Shown one piece after another: positions 9,287-17,292 of a stretch of 64,000 nt of DNA (positions are counted from its first letter, which is position 1; each line of letters begins with the position of its first letter). The position numbers and the translations under genes were made by a program. Where the stretch lies: assembly GCA_025056735.1 (NCBI GenBank), contig JANWVR010000118.1, forward strand, positions 1 through 64,000, in the 5' to 3' direction. The notes under the pieces are model-generated. The model did not search any database. It worked only from the letters and a program-made list of their open reading frames with translations, and was not told the origin of the DNA. Origin of the DNA: Saprospiraceae bacterium (GTDB lineage Bacteria > Bacteroidota > Bacteroidia > Chitinophagales > Saprospiraceae).

Positions 9287-9796
9287 TTACTCTGTAGGCG
9301 CTACGCCGTCGGGTCGGGTGTCGGCCTCTGTGGCCGTTGTCGTCTGAGCGCCCTCAGCTACCACTTCAAAGCGTACCGTAGGTGTTACTTCTGCGTGGAA
9401 CTTGATGCGTGCCTCGTAGTGGCCCAGTTCTTTCACTTCGTCGGGCATTTCGATGATGCGCCGCTCTACAGCAATACCGGTCTGTGCCAGGATGGCGTCG
9501 GCCAGGTGTTGGGCAGTTACAGAACCAAAGAGGCGCCCGCTTTCACCTGCCTTAGCAGTTACGCGGATAAGCGTCGCTTCGAGTTTGGCCGCGTACTCGC
9601 GATAGGTGCTCAGCAAGGCAGCTTCTTTTTTAGCGTGCTGCTTCTTTAGCCCCTCCACACGGGCCAGATTAGTTTTATTCGCCACAATGGCCAGGCCGCG
9701 TGGGATCAAGTAATTGCGGCCGTAGCCGTCGCGGACTTTTACGACATCGTATTTGTCGCCAAGGCGTTCGATATGGTCTAACAAAATGACGTTCAT
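9287..9796 (-). CDS. rplI: 50S ribosomal protein L9
   Basis: 169 residues. The N-terminal L9 domain is clear (VILLDHIERLGDKYDVVKV, YGRNYLIPRGLA), followed by the long central helix and the C-terminal domain (SGRLFGSVT, ILAQTGIAVERR). L9 binds 23S rRNA at the base of the L1 stalk. The last 20 residues form a threonine/alanine-rich tail, a little longer than the usual 150 residues. It is the last gene of the rpsF-rpsR-rplI operon, 46 bases after rpsR, and a strong terminator follows. Confidence 0.97.
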   Translation of the reverse strand: MNVILLDHIERLGDKYDVVKVRDGYGRNYLIPRGLAIVANKTNLARVEGLKKQHAKKEAALLSTYREYAAKLEATLIRVTAKAGESGRLFGSVTAQHLADAILAQTGIAVERRIIEMPDEVKELGHYEARIKFHAEVTPTVRFEVVAEGAQTTTATEADTRPDGVAPTE

Positions 9797-9842
9797 AGCT
9801 TGTAGTTATGGAAAAGGACTCCTCGTGTTTTGATGATGCCAC

Positions 9843-10112
9843 TTACTTAAGCAGGTCGCCGACGTAAGGCAACAGAGCCAGCTGTCGTGCGCGCTTAATG
9901 GCCGTCGCCACTCGGCGCTGGTACTTGAGGCTATTGCCCGTAATGCGGCGCGGCAAAATTTTGCCCTGTTCGTTAATAAAACTCTTTAAAAACTCCGGGT
10001 CTTTGTAGTCAATGTACTTAATGCCGTATTTGCGAAAGCGGCAGTATTTCTTTTGTCTCAGCCCAATGCGCGGATTGCTGAGAAACTTGACATCTTCTCT
10101 GGATGCAGCCAT
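9843..10112 (-). CDS. rpsR: 30S ribosomal protein S18
   Basis: An 89-residue S18. The diagnostic segments are [34 protein letters not shown] and [15 protein letters not shown]18 pairs with S6 on the platform of the 30S subunit, which matches the gene order: rpsF ends 30 bases upstream and rplI follows. The start is the only good methionine. It lacks the cysteine-rich zinc form seen in some bacteria. Confidence 0.97.
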   Translation of the reverse strand: MAASREDVKFLSNPRIGLRQKKYCRFRKYGIKYIDYKDPEFLKSFINEQGKILPRRITGNSLKYQRRVATAIKRARQLALLPYVGDLLK

Positions 10113-10142
10113 GATGTGTGGTGTGTTTTATGCGTTAAAGGG

Positions 10143-10571
10143 TTATTCGCTAATCATAAAATCCTGGTCTAGGTCAACAACGGAGGGTGGCGGCATCTCC
10201 TCTACAGCAGCAGCCTCATGCTGTTCAGCGCGCCGCTTACCGATGCGACCATTGCGCTTGTCATCGTTGTACTTGACGCCGTACTTGTCTAATTTAACGA
10301 TGAGAAAGCGCAGGAGTTTTTCATTGCGCTTCAGGTTCAGCTCGAACTTGGCCAACCAGCTCGCATCGGTGCATGCAAACTCATAGCAGTAGTAAACACC
10401 GCTAGAGCGCTTGTTAATGGGATAGGCCAACTGACGGAGCCCCATTTCCTCCACGGCAACAATACTGCCACCAAATTGCTTGATTTCGTCTAAGATGTGT
10501 TCCGCTGTCGCTTTTACTTCATCGCCCGACAGCACTGGATCTACGATGAAGGTGACTTCGTAATGTCTCAT
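10143..10571 (-). CDS. rpsF: 30S ribosomal protein S6
   Basis: A 142-residue S6. I set the start at the ATG ending at 10571 (MRHYEVTFIVDP), the normal S6 N-terminus; the longer frame would run into the promoter. LRQLAYPINKRSSGVYY is the conserved core. The C-terminal 45 residues are a charged tail typical of Bacteroidota S6. It heads the S6-S18-L9 operon. A promoter fits at 10620-10649 and a three-copy palindromic repeat lies upstream of that. Confidence 0.97.
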   Translation of the reverse strand: MRHYEVTFIVDPVLSGDEVKATAEHILDEIKQFGGSIVAVEEMGLRQLAYPINKRSSGVYYCYEFACTDASWLAKFELNLKRNEKLLRFLIVKLDKYGVKYNDDKRNGRIGKRRAEQHEAAAVEEMPPPSVVDLDQDFMISE

Positions 10572-10619
10572 TTTCAGATACTTGTGATAAAATTCAGGAA
10601 CAATCGCAAAAAGCGGGCA

Positions 10620-10649
10620 CAAAGGTAGCGCTTTGCGGCAGAAGCGCAA
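10620..10649 (-). promoter_or_regulatory. Bacteroidota-type promoter for rpsF-rpsR-rplI
   Basis: On the minus strand, TACCTTTG (10620-10627) matches the -7 consensus TAnnTTTG. A TTG (10647-10649) lies 19 bases further upstream, as expected for the -33 element. The rpsF start is 49 bases downstream. Confidence 0.75.
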
Positions 10650-10683
10650 AGCAGAAATTTTTCAAACGCGCCTTTTTTAGCGG

Positions 10684-10819
10684 CCCCGTAACGGCCAAAC
10701 TTGTTTGGCCCTCTGAAACGCCATACGTCTGCAGGCCACCCGTAACGGCCAAACTTGTTTGGCCCTCTGAAATGCCCATATGTCTGCAAGCCACCCGTAA
10801 CGGCCAAACTTGTTTGGCC
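10684..10819. repeat. Three-copy tandem repeat, each with an 18-base perfect palindrome
   Basis: The palindrome GGCCAAACTTGTTTGGCC occurs at 10693-10710, 10747-10764 and 10802-10819. The first two units also share the following 37 or so bases (CTCTGAAA, CATAYGTCTGCA, GCCACCCGTAACGG), giving periods of 54 and 55 bases. The array lies between the rpsF promoter and the stop of a small membrane-protein gene. It has no T tract, so it is not a standard terminator. It could be operator sites, a REP-like element or an RNA structure. Confidence 0.9.
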
Positions 10820-10834
10820 TACTACCGTTGAAGC

Positions 10835-10963
10835 TTACTTCGGAAACTCCATGACGAAGTTCCGATAATAAAGCATGAGCACCAAAGCTACAAAGAAAAA
10901 GATGCCCATAAGCAGATAAAGCAAGCAGTATCCTTTGCCGCGGGCGTTAGAAATGTTCTCCAT
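10835..10963 (-). CDS. Small single-pass membrane protein (42 residues)
   Basis: The short frame starts at the ATG ending at 10963 (MENISNARGKGY). One strongly hydrophobic helix covers about residues 12-32 (CLLYLLMGIFFFVALVLMLY), followed by a short tail ending EFPK. I recognise no family. Support comes from the hydrophobic pattern and from a TATTTTTG promoter element 30 bases upstream. It is transcribed away from mutL and towards the palindromic array and the S6 operon. It could be a chance frame. Confidence 0.5.
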   Translation of the reverse strand: MENISNARGKGYCLLYLLMGIFFFVALVLMLYYRNFVMEFPK

Positions 10964-10993
10964 GTCTGTGATATGTCGTGCGATAACGAGCGG

Positions 10994-11001
10994 CAAAAAT
11001 A
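10994..11001 (-). promoter_or_regulatory. Possible -7 element for the 42-residue membrane protein
   Basis: TATTTTTG on the minus strand matches TAnnTTTG, 30 bases before the start codon. I see no convincing -33 TTG. Confidence 0.4.
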
Positions 11002-11089
11002 AGCACGCAGGCATAAGTGCATGGAACGGGCCGATTTTTTTGCTCGAGACGCACCTGATAGAAGTGGGTCGCGATGCACAAAAACCTGC

Positions 11090-11097
11090 TACCTTTG
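11090..11097 (+). promoter_or_regulatory. -7 promoter element upstream of mutL
   Basis: TACCTTTG matches the Bacteroidota -7 consensus. It lies 81 bases before the mutL start. No clear -33 TTG is visible at the expected distance. Confidence 0.55.
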
Positions 11098-11177
11098 CGG
11101 CTGCCATAACCGAACGTTGTTACATCGGCAAGCAGCCGGACAAATAAACTATTGGGCGTCTGACGCCTTCTTTTTTC

Positions 11178-13028
11178 ATGACGAACGTAATCCAGTTATT
11201 GCCCGAAAGCGTAGCCAACCAGATTGCCGCTGGGGAAGTGGTGCAACGCCCGGCCTCTGTGGTGAAGGAGCTGATGGAGAACGCTATAGATGCCGGTGCT
11301 ACGCAGATTCAGCTCATCGTGCGCGAGGCTGGCAAGGCGCTTGTTCAGGTAGTGGATAACGGTTGTGGCATGTCGGAGACGGATGCGCGCATGTGTTTTG
11401 AACGGCATGCAACCTCCAAAATTCGGGATGCGCGCGACCTGTTTGCCATTCGCACCATGGGCTTTCGGGGCGAAGCGATGGCCTCCATTGCTGCTGTAGC
11501 ACAGGTGGAGCTGCGCACGCGCCGCGCTGTGGACGAGTTGGGTACGCGCGTCGTCATTGAGGGCAATGTCGTCAAGGTGCACGAGCCCTGCCAGGCGCCG
11601 GTGGGCACAAGCGTGGCTGTGCGCAACCTGTTCTACAACGTGCCGGCCCGGCGCAATTTCCTCAAGAGCGACCCGGTCGAAATGCGCCACATTATAGACG
11701 AGTTTCAGCGCATTGCTTTAGCCAACCCGGACCTTTCCTTTTCGCTGCACCACAACGACCAGGAGATTTTTCATTTGGTGGCAGGCAGCTTGCGCGCGCG
11801 CATCGTCAAAATTTTTGGCGATGCGGTCAATAAAAAATTGGTGCCCGTTCAGGAGGAGACTGAAATCCTCAACATTAGCGGCTTTGTGGGCAAGCCCGAC
11901 TACTTCCGAAAGGCGCGCGGCGAGCAGATGTTCTTTGTCAATCGGCGTTTCATCAAAAGCGCCTACCTGCACCACGCCGTCATGAGCGCCTACGAGGGGA
12001 TGCTGCCGCCCGATACGTACCCGCTGTACGTATTGTTCCTGGACATTGAGCCGTCGCGCATTGACGTAAACGTGCACCCTACGAAGCAGGAGATCAAGTT
12101 CGACGACGAGCGCTTAGTCTATAACTATCTAAAAGTGGCTGTCCGGCATGCACTGGGCATTCACAATGTGACGCCGACGCTCGACTTCGAGCAGGAGCCG
12201 GCGTTTCTGGCGCGGCCAACGGCCTGGCCCGAAGCATCGTCGGCGCCGGAGCGGGTTTCCGACCGTTTTGTGGGCGACCGCAGCCAGCGGGAGCGATCTC
12301 CTGTGGCCGACGATCCGCTGCGGCACTGGCAACGCCTCTTCGAGGGCTTGGATACGCCGTCCACGCTGCCGTCGAAGGCGACCGATCTGCAGCCCAACGC
12401 TGAAGGCGAGCTGCTGGGAAACATCGTGGAAAGCAGCGATAGCCCGTTGGATACCGCCAAAGGGCAAAAGCCGCCCTACCAGATCCATGGGCAGTACATC
12501 GTCAGCCATATTAAGTCCGGTTTTCTGCTCATTGACCAGCAGGCGGCTAGCGAGCGCATTCTGTACGAGCGTTACTTAGAAGCGCTGCGTCAGCAACCGG
12601 CGACTGTGCAGCAGTTGCTCTTCCCCAGAAACATAGAACTGCCGCCTGCCGACGCCGCACTGCTGCGCAGTATCCTGCCGGAGGTTAATCGCTTAGGCTT
12701 CGATATCGCCGAATTCGGCGGCAACACATTTGTGATCCACGGCATGCCGGCTACCGCCTCGGCCGGGCTGACAGAAGAGGCGTTGTTGGAGCGGCTGTTA
12801 GCACAATACAAAGACAACTTAGACCCCGACGCGGGCATCCACGAGCGCGTCGCCAGCGCGCTGGCGCGCAGCGCTTCTATACGCGCAGGCCAGGCGCTGT
12901 CGGTCGAAGAAATGCAGGCGCTCATAGACCAACTCTTTGCCTGCGAACAGCCCTACCGCAGCCCTTCAGGGCGGCTCTGTTTTATTACCTTTGAATTGGA
13001 AGAACTCCAACGGCGTTTTGCCGGATAG
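11178..13028 (+). CDS. mutL: DNA mismatch repair protein MutL
   Basis: A 616-residue MutL. The GHKL ATPase domain has ELMENAIDAGAT, DNGCGM, TMGFRGEAMASIA and GTSVAVRNLFYNVPARR in the first 160 residues. The transducer domain includes DVNVHPTKQEIKF at about residue 300. A linker of about 100 residues leads to the C-terminal dimerisation domain. There the metal-binding endonuclease motif DQHAxxExxxxE reads DQQAASERILYE, so the histidine is replaced but the acidic residues remain. MutL links MutS mismatch recognition to strand incision. The stop is 22 bases before the first rhomboid gene, so the genes are probably co-transcribed. Confidence 0.97.
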   Translation: MTNVIQLLPESVANQIAAGEVVQRPASVVKELMENAIDAGATQIQLIVREAGKALVQVVDNGCGMSETDARMCFERHATSKIRDARDLFAIRTMGFRGEAMASIAAVAQVELRTRRAVDELGTRVVIEGNVVKVHEPCQAPVGTSVAVRNLFYNVPARRNFLKSDPVEMRHIIDEFQRIALANPDLSFSLHHNDQEIFHLVAGSLRARIVKIFGDAVNKKLVPVQEETEILNISGFVGKPDYFRKARGEQMFFVNRRFIKSAYLHHAVMSAYEGMLPPDTYPLYVLFLDIEPSRIDVNVHPTKQEIKFDDERLVYNYLKVAVRHALGIHNVTPTLDFEQEPAFLARPTAWPEASSAPERVSDRFVGDRSQRERSPVADDPLRHWQRLFEGLDTPSTLPSKATDLQPNAEGELLGNIVESSDSPLDTAKGQKPPYQIHGQYIVSHIKSGFLLIDQQAASERILYERYLEALRQQPATVQQLLFPRNIELPPADAALLRSILPEVNRLGFDIAEFGGNTFVIHGMPATASAGLTEEALLERLLAQYKDNLDPDAGIHERVASALARSASIRAGQALSVEEMQALIDQLFACEQPYRSPSGRLCFITFELEELQRRFAG

Positions 13029-13050
13029 ACCCACACCCTCTGGCGCTCTC

Positions 13051-13689
13051 ATGTTTTATCAACCCTTTACTGGCGTCGTCAAGCACTTGATCATTCTGAA
13101 CGTGCTGATGTTTATCGGTTCCTACGTGCTTTTAGGAGAGCCGCAGTCCGATGATCACTTGGGCCGCCTGTCGCTGGCGCTTTTCATGCCCGGCTCGGCG
13201 AATTTCGAGCCTTATCAGCTGGTTACACACATGTTTATGCACGGAAGCTTAGGGCACTTAGCCTTCAACATGCTGTCGCTCTTCTTCTTTGGGCCGATGA
13301 TTGAACTGGTCTGGGGGCATAAACGCTTTCTGTTCTACTACCTGTTCTGCGGCTTTGGCGCTATGGCGCTCCATCTGGGCGTGCAATGGTGGGAGTTGGA
13401 ACGAGCCGGCCTTGACCCACGCCAGTGGAACGGAGCGATGCTGGGCGCTTCAGGGGCTGTCTTCGGTGTTTTCGTCGCTTTTGCCTATTTGTTCCCCAAC
13501 CAGATCATTCAGCTGCTGTTTCCACCGGTGGCGATGCGGGCCAAGTATTTTGTACTCATCATGGCTGTCCTCGAGCTCTTTATGGGAGTGAGGGGCTACA
13601 ACACGGGCATTGCTCATTTTGCCCATCTGGGCGGGGCAATTTTTGGCTTTCTACTGATCCTATACTGGTCCAAGGTGCGAAGGCGATAA
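13051..13689 (+). CDS. Rhomboid family intramembrane serine protease
   Basis: A 212-residue rhomboid starting at ATG 13051 (MFYQPFTGVV). The catalytic serine is in GASGAVFG and the histidine in HFAHLGG. The conserved HMFMHGSLGHLAFNM segment lies in the first third. Six membrane helices are expected. Rhomboids cut transmembrane substrates within the bilayer; no substrate is apparent. It follows mutL by 22 bases, and a second rhomboid gene follows by 26 bases. This pairing suggests an old tandem duplication. Confidence 0.93.
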   Translation: MFYQPFTGVVKHLIILNVLMFIGSYVLLGEPQSDDHLGRLSLALFMPGSANFEPYQLVTHMFMHGSLGHLAFNMLSLFFFGPMIELVWGHKRFLFYYLFCGFGAMALHLGVQWWELERAGLDPRQWNGAMLGASGAVFGVFVAFAYLFPNQIIQLLFPPVAMRAKYFVLIMAVLELFMGVRGYNTGIAHFAHLGGAIFGFLLILYWSKVRRR

Positions 13690-13691
13690 AG

Positions 13692-13699
13692 TACTTTTG
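13692..13699 (+). promoter_or_regulatory. Possible -7 element before the second rhomboid gene
   Basis: TACTTTTG matches TAnnTTTG, 16 bases before the ATG at 13716. It could give the second rhomboid its own promoter. No clear -33 element. Confidence 0.4.
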
Positions 13700-13715
13700 C
13701 GGAACTCATAGCATC

Positions 13716-14621
13716 ATGGCACTGTTGCGATCTATTTGGAACGATTTACTTTATACGTTGCGGGTGTCGAACATCGTAACGCGGCTGATGGTCGTCAATT
13801 TTGCAGTATTCCTGATTGCGAATTTGGCCCTCGGGTTGATGCTACTGACGATGGGGCCGGTTTCGGGGGGCGAGGCGTTTGATACGGGGCTGCACTGGTT
13901 TTGTGTGCCTGCTTCGCCCTACCGGTTGCTTTTTCAGGTATGGTCGCCCATCACGTACATGTTTTTACACCTGAGTCTGTTGCATTTGATTGGCAATTTG
14001 ATTTTTATGCACCTGTTCGGCACGGTGATTAGCGACCTCATCGGTCCGCGGCGGGTGTTGCCCATATATCTTTTGGGGGGGGTGGTTGGCGCGTTGGCTT
14101 TCATGGTTTCGGCGTATGTGTTGCCGTCGGTGGGCGAATACGCGCTGGGGGCTTCTGGGGCTGTGATGGCTTTAGCGGGGGCGGCCTTGCTGTTGGCGCC
14201 AGACTATCGCATTCGTCTGCTTTTGCTGGGCGATGTTAAGCTGAAGTACATTGTGCTGGTGCTGTTGATATTCGACCTCATCGGCATTGCCGGGCAGTAC
14301 AATTCGGGCGGCCATGCGGCGCATTTGGGTGGTTTTGTGCTGGGAATTTCCTTTATCCACGCGATGCGGCAAGGGAGCGATTGGGCGGAGCCTGTAAATC
14401 GGTTGTTAGACCATTTATCTAAGCTATTGAGGCGCCAGTCGGAGCGCCGGCGCCGGGCGGCGGAGCGCTCGCTTACGGTAGTGCGCGGTGGGCGTGCGCC
14501 GGTAGATGAGCTTTCGTTTCAGGAGCGCTTAGACGCCATTTTAGATAAAATAAAAGCCAGTGGATTGGAGAGTTTGACACCCGAGGAGCGGGAGTTCCTT
14601 TACCACGCCAGCAAAAAATAA
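13716..14621 (+). CDS. Rhomboid family intramembrane serine protease with C-terminal cytoplasmic extension
   Basis: A 301-residue rhomboid from ATG 13716. The serine is in LGASGAVMALAG and the histidine in GGHAAHLGG; FLHLSLLHLIGNLIFMHLFG is the conserved helix-2 region. After the last membrane helix about 80 residues form a basic, soluble tail ending in LDAILDKIKASG and SLTPEEREFLYHASKK, an extension often seen in Bacteroidota rhomboids. The codons here favour G and T in the third position, unlike the preceding gene. The next gene begins 16 bases later. Confidence 0.93.
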   Translation: MALLRSIWNDLLYTLRVSNIVTRLMVVNFAVFLIANLALGLMLLTMGPVSGGEAFDTGLHWFCVPASPYRLLFQVWSPITYMFLHLSLLHLIGNLIFMHLFGTVISDLIGPRRVLPIYLLGGVVGALAFMVSAYVLPSVGEYALGASGAVMALAGAALLLAPDYRIRLLLLGDVKLKYIVLVLLIFDLIGIAGQYNSGGHAAHLGGFVLGISFIHAMRQGSDWAEPVNRLLDHLSKLLRRQSERRRRAAERSLTVVRGGRAPVDELSFQERLDAILDKIKASGLESLTPEEREFLYHASKK

Positions 14622-14637
14622 CGCCTGAAATCGGCCT

Positions 14638-15687
14638 ATGCAGTATCTGTTGAGGCATGCGCTCCAACTGGCGAGTGCCGTTGTCATCCTCTTGACGTTT
14701 TTGTCGTACTTATCGCCGTTTGTCAGTCCGGCCCTTTTTCGGTGGCTGGCTTTCTTTGGCACGGCCTTTCCCTGGTTATTGCTGGCGAATGTGCTGTTGT
14801 TAAGTGGGTGGGCGTTTCGGCTGCATCGGTATGCTCTCTACCACGTAGGTATGCTGGTTCTGGGCTGGAACCATCTGACTGCTTTTATTGGCTTGAACCC
14901 GGGCCGGCATGAGGCGCCCGCCGAAGCGCTTGTGGTGGGCTCGCATAACGTGGGCGGATTGTTTCGCGGTATTCACTTAGAGCCGGAAGAGTGGGAGGGC
15001 CTTGCTGCGAATTATGTCCGCTTCTGGCAGGAGCAGGGCAGCCCGGACGTGCTGTGTGTGCAGGAGACCGCGCGCAAATTTTTCCTCAAATTGGGGCCGC
15101 GCATGGGGCTGCCGCACATCTCCGAATTGGGGCGCTCCGGCACGGCCATTTTGAGCCGCTATCCGGTGCTGCGCGGCGGGCCGCTTCCCTTTGAAGAGGA
15201 GGAAAACACCTCGATGTGGGCCGACCTCCAGGTAGGTCAGCGGGTAGTGCGCGTGTACAATGTGCATCTGCAATCGAACCGGGTAACCCGCGACACCGAG
15301 CGCATCGTCAAAGAGGCGCCTATTGACCGCAAAGACACTTGGAAAGACGTCGGTCACGTCGTGCGCAAGGTGGGCGGCGCAACCGCCGTGCGCGCCCGGC
15401 AGGCCAAAATCCTGCGCGACCTAATAGCCGCCAGCCCGCATCCGGTAATCGTATGCGGCGACTTTAACGACACGCCCACCTCTTACGTCTATGACCAGGT
15501 ATCCGACGGCCTCAAAGACACGTTCCGCGAGCGCGGCTTTGGGCTGGGCACGACGTTTGCCGGCGCCATCCCCTTCCTGCGCATTGATTACATCCTGTGC
15601 GATCCGGCGTTCAAAGTGTATCGCTGCCGCGTGCCGCGCAACGACATTTCCGACCACTATCCGGTGATTGCTGTGCTGGGGCTCTGA
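14638..15687 (+). CDS. Endonuclease/exonuclease/phosphatase family protein, membrane-anchored
   Basis: A 349-residue protein. Two or three hydrophobic helices occupy residues 1-85. An endonuclease/exonuclease/phosphatase domain follows at about residues 95-349, with VGSHNVGG, VLCVQET, a YNVHLQSN strand, VIVCGDFNDTP and a final ISDHYPV. These are the metal and catalytic residues of the fold (N, E, D/N, DH). Substrates in this family range from DNA to phospholipids and inositol phosphates, so I make no specific claim. The gene closely follows the second rhomboid gene, and all four genes from mutL onward may be one transcript. Confidence 0.88.
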   Translation: MQYLLRHALQLASAVVILLTFLSYLSPFVSPALFRWLAFFGTAFPWLLLANVLLLSGWAFRLHRYALYHVGMLVLGWNHLTAFIGLNPGRHEAPAEALVVGSHNVGGLFRGIHLEPEEWEGLAANYVRFWQEQGSPDVLCVQETARKFFLKLGPRMGLPHISELGRSGTAILSRYPVLRGGPLPFEEEENTSMWADLQVGQRVVRVYNVHLQSNRVTRDTERIVKEAPIDRKDTWKDVGHVVRKVGGATAVRARQAKILRDLIAASPHPVIVCGDFNDTPTSYVYDQVSDGLKDTFRERGFGLGTTFAGAIPFLRIDYILCDPAFKVYRCRVPRNDISDHYPVIAVLGL

Positions 15688-15738
15688 GACGCCGCGACAA
15701 GAGAAGGGAACGCAATCTTTGGGAACTGACCGGTTGGA

Positions 15739-17040
15739 TTACTGCCCGCGCCGCGAGTTAAGGGTAGAAAACGCCATGAGCCGGTCGGCCCGGCCGCCAA
15801 CAGGGCGATAGTAGAGGAGTATCTGGTAGTCGTTTTCGGTTTCGTACGAGTTGCCCTCGACGCCCACCTCGTCGCGTTCGCTGGTAGTGGGGTTGACCAA
15901 AACGTACTGGTAGTTGTAGTACCCTTGTTTTAGGTAGGCTGCGCCAGTGTAAGCGCGCAGGGCGTCGTTATAGGTCATTCGGAACTCAGGCCGCAGCTGC
16001 CAATCGGTGAACTGGCCATAAAGGTAAACATCCTGGTTTTCAAAGGGTTGGATGGCCCTCAGGGTAAAGCGGACGATGGCGTAGTCGCACTGGTCGAGGC
16101 CGGCGGTGTCGTCTCGGTTTTCGATGCTAAAGCGGCCATTGATGTCGGGCGTTTGGACGTAGGGTTTGAAGGCTCGGCTTTCGTCGGGAGTGATGGCGAC
16201 CTCAAAATAGTCCTGCGCCATGCGAAGGGTCTGGATGAACTCGCCGCGGAATCGGAAGGAGCGCATGTCGAAGTAACGCCATTCCTTGCCTGCCGGGAAG
16301 ACGATGCGGTCCTGGTAGTCATAAACCAATTGGTTCTGGCGCCGGATGAAGGGCGGTAGCGGGCCCAGGGCGCTGTCCCAGCGTCCGTTTTGCAGAACGT
16401 ATGCCTTGACTTCCCGTTCCGGATACTGGATGTAGGCGTCGCCAGTGGTAACGCTGAAGGTGATTTCGTGGTGGGTGTTCATCCGGTCTATGCGCGCCGG
16501 GCGGACAAACTGCGCGCTGACGTCCCAGGTGTTTTCCGTAACGAGGAAGCGACGCACCAAAACGAGCTGTTTGTTGCCGTAGGTAACGTCATAGACCTTA
16601 AGCAGATAATTGCCCGACCGCGTCCAGCGCATGTTTGAGTTGGGCAGCGTTACCCAATAGTGGGCGTAGGGCTGCAGGGTGGTGTTTGAGTTTCGGATGT
16701 TCTGAATGCGGTCTTCGCTAAAGCCTTCAAGGTATTCGATTTCGTTAAGCGCGGAGCGCTGCCAGTCGCTGTTGCAGTGCTCGATGGTATAGACGTAGTC
16801 GTGAATGTCGGTGCCGACGCGGTCGAAGGCTAGCAGCAGAGTTCCGGGAGCAGATTTGAGGTTGACGACCGGGAAGGTCAGCGGCGCATTGCGCAGGTGG
16901 AAGCGCACCGAAAGCACATCGGGGTCATAGTTGCGTTCCTCATTGCGTGGGTTGTCCGTTTGCGCATTCAGCGCGTTGGCTGTCAGAAGTGAAAGGGCTG
17001 CGCCCAGGAAAGAATAAAAACACTGCGTCATTTTTTTCAT
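15739..17040 (-). CDS. Type IX secretion system plug protein (DUF5103)
   Basis: A 433-residue protein from the ATG ending at 17040, which opens a signal peptide (MKKMTQCFYSFLGAALSLLTANALNAQ). The body matches the DUF5103 family: DVLSVRFHLRNAPLTFPVVNL near the start, YTIEHCNSDW, and LYGQFTDWQLRPEF plus YLKQGYYNYQYVL in the C-terminal beta domain. In Flavobacterium the homologous protein is described as the plug that closes the SprA translocon of the type IX system when it is not engaged. gldH diverges from the same intergenic region, so the two gliding/secretion genes may be regulated together. Confidence 0.88.
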   Translation of the reverse strand: MKKMTQCFYSFLGAALSLLTANALNAQTDNPRNEERNYDPDVLSVRFHLRNAPLTFPVVNLKSAPGTLLLAFDRVGTDIHDYVYTIEHCNSDWQRSALNEIEYLEGFSEDRIQNIRNSNTTLQPYAHYWVTLPNSNMRWTRSGNYLLKVYDVTYGNKQLVLVRRFLVTENTWDVSAQFVRPARIDRMNTHHEITFSVTTGDAYIQYPEREVKAYVLQNGRWDSALGPLPPFIRRQNQLVYDYQDRIVFPAGKEWRYFDMRSFRFRGEFIQTLRMAQDYFEVAITPDESRAFKPYVQTPDINGRFSIENRDDTAGLDQCDYAIVRFTLRAIQPFENQDVYLYGQFTDWQLRPEFRMTYNDALRAYTGAAYLKQGYYNYQYVLVNPTTSERDEVGVEGNSYETENDYQILLYYRPVGGRADRLMAFSTLNSRRGQ

Positions 17041-17188
17041 TAAAATCAGGACAAAATAAGCCGTTCGGGTTGCGGTAGTTCGCGCATTTGAGCGCTTAAA
17101 CGCTGCTTTACAAAGGCGTGGTTTGGCTTTTTGCCCCAAAAATATGGCCCTGCATAGAAAGGCCAAAAGGGGCAGGATGGGCGCTGGG

Positions 17189-17196
17189 TACTTTTG
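17189..17196 (+). promoter_or_regulatory. Possible -7 element for gldH
   Basis: TACTTTTG, about 96 bases before the chosen gldH start. No good -33 TTG is visible, so this is tentative. Confidence 0.35.
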
Positions 17197-17292
17197 CTTT
17201 GCTTTTTTAATCGCAGCGAAACAGTGGAGTGTAGCGGCAAACGATGTAAGCGTCGAACCTAAGTCAATAGTACTGTGAGAAACCTTCCTTCC

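Noticed and set aside
10574-10807. Minus-strand frames across the palindromic repeat with a repeating peptide
   Set aside because: The 54/55-base spacing breaks the frame between units two and three, and the frames run over the rpsF promoter.
10684-10819. The three repeats as a CRISPR array
   Set aside because: The stretches between the palindromes are nearly identical to each other, not unique spacers, and no cas gene is present.
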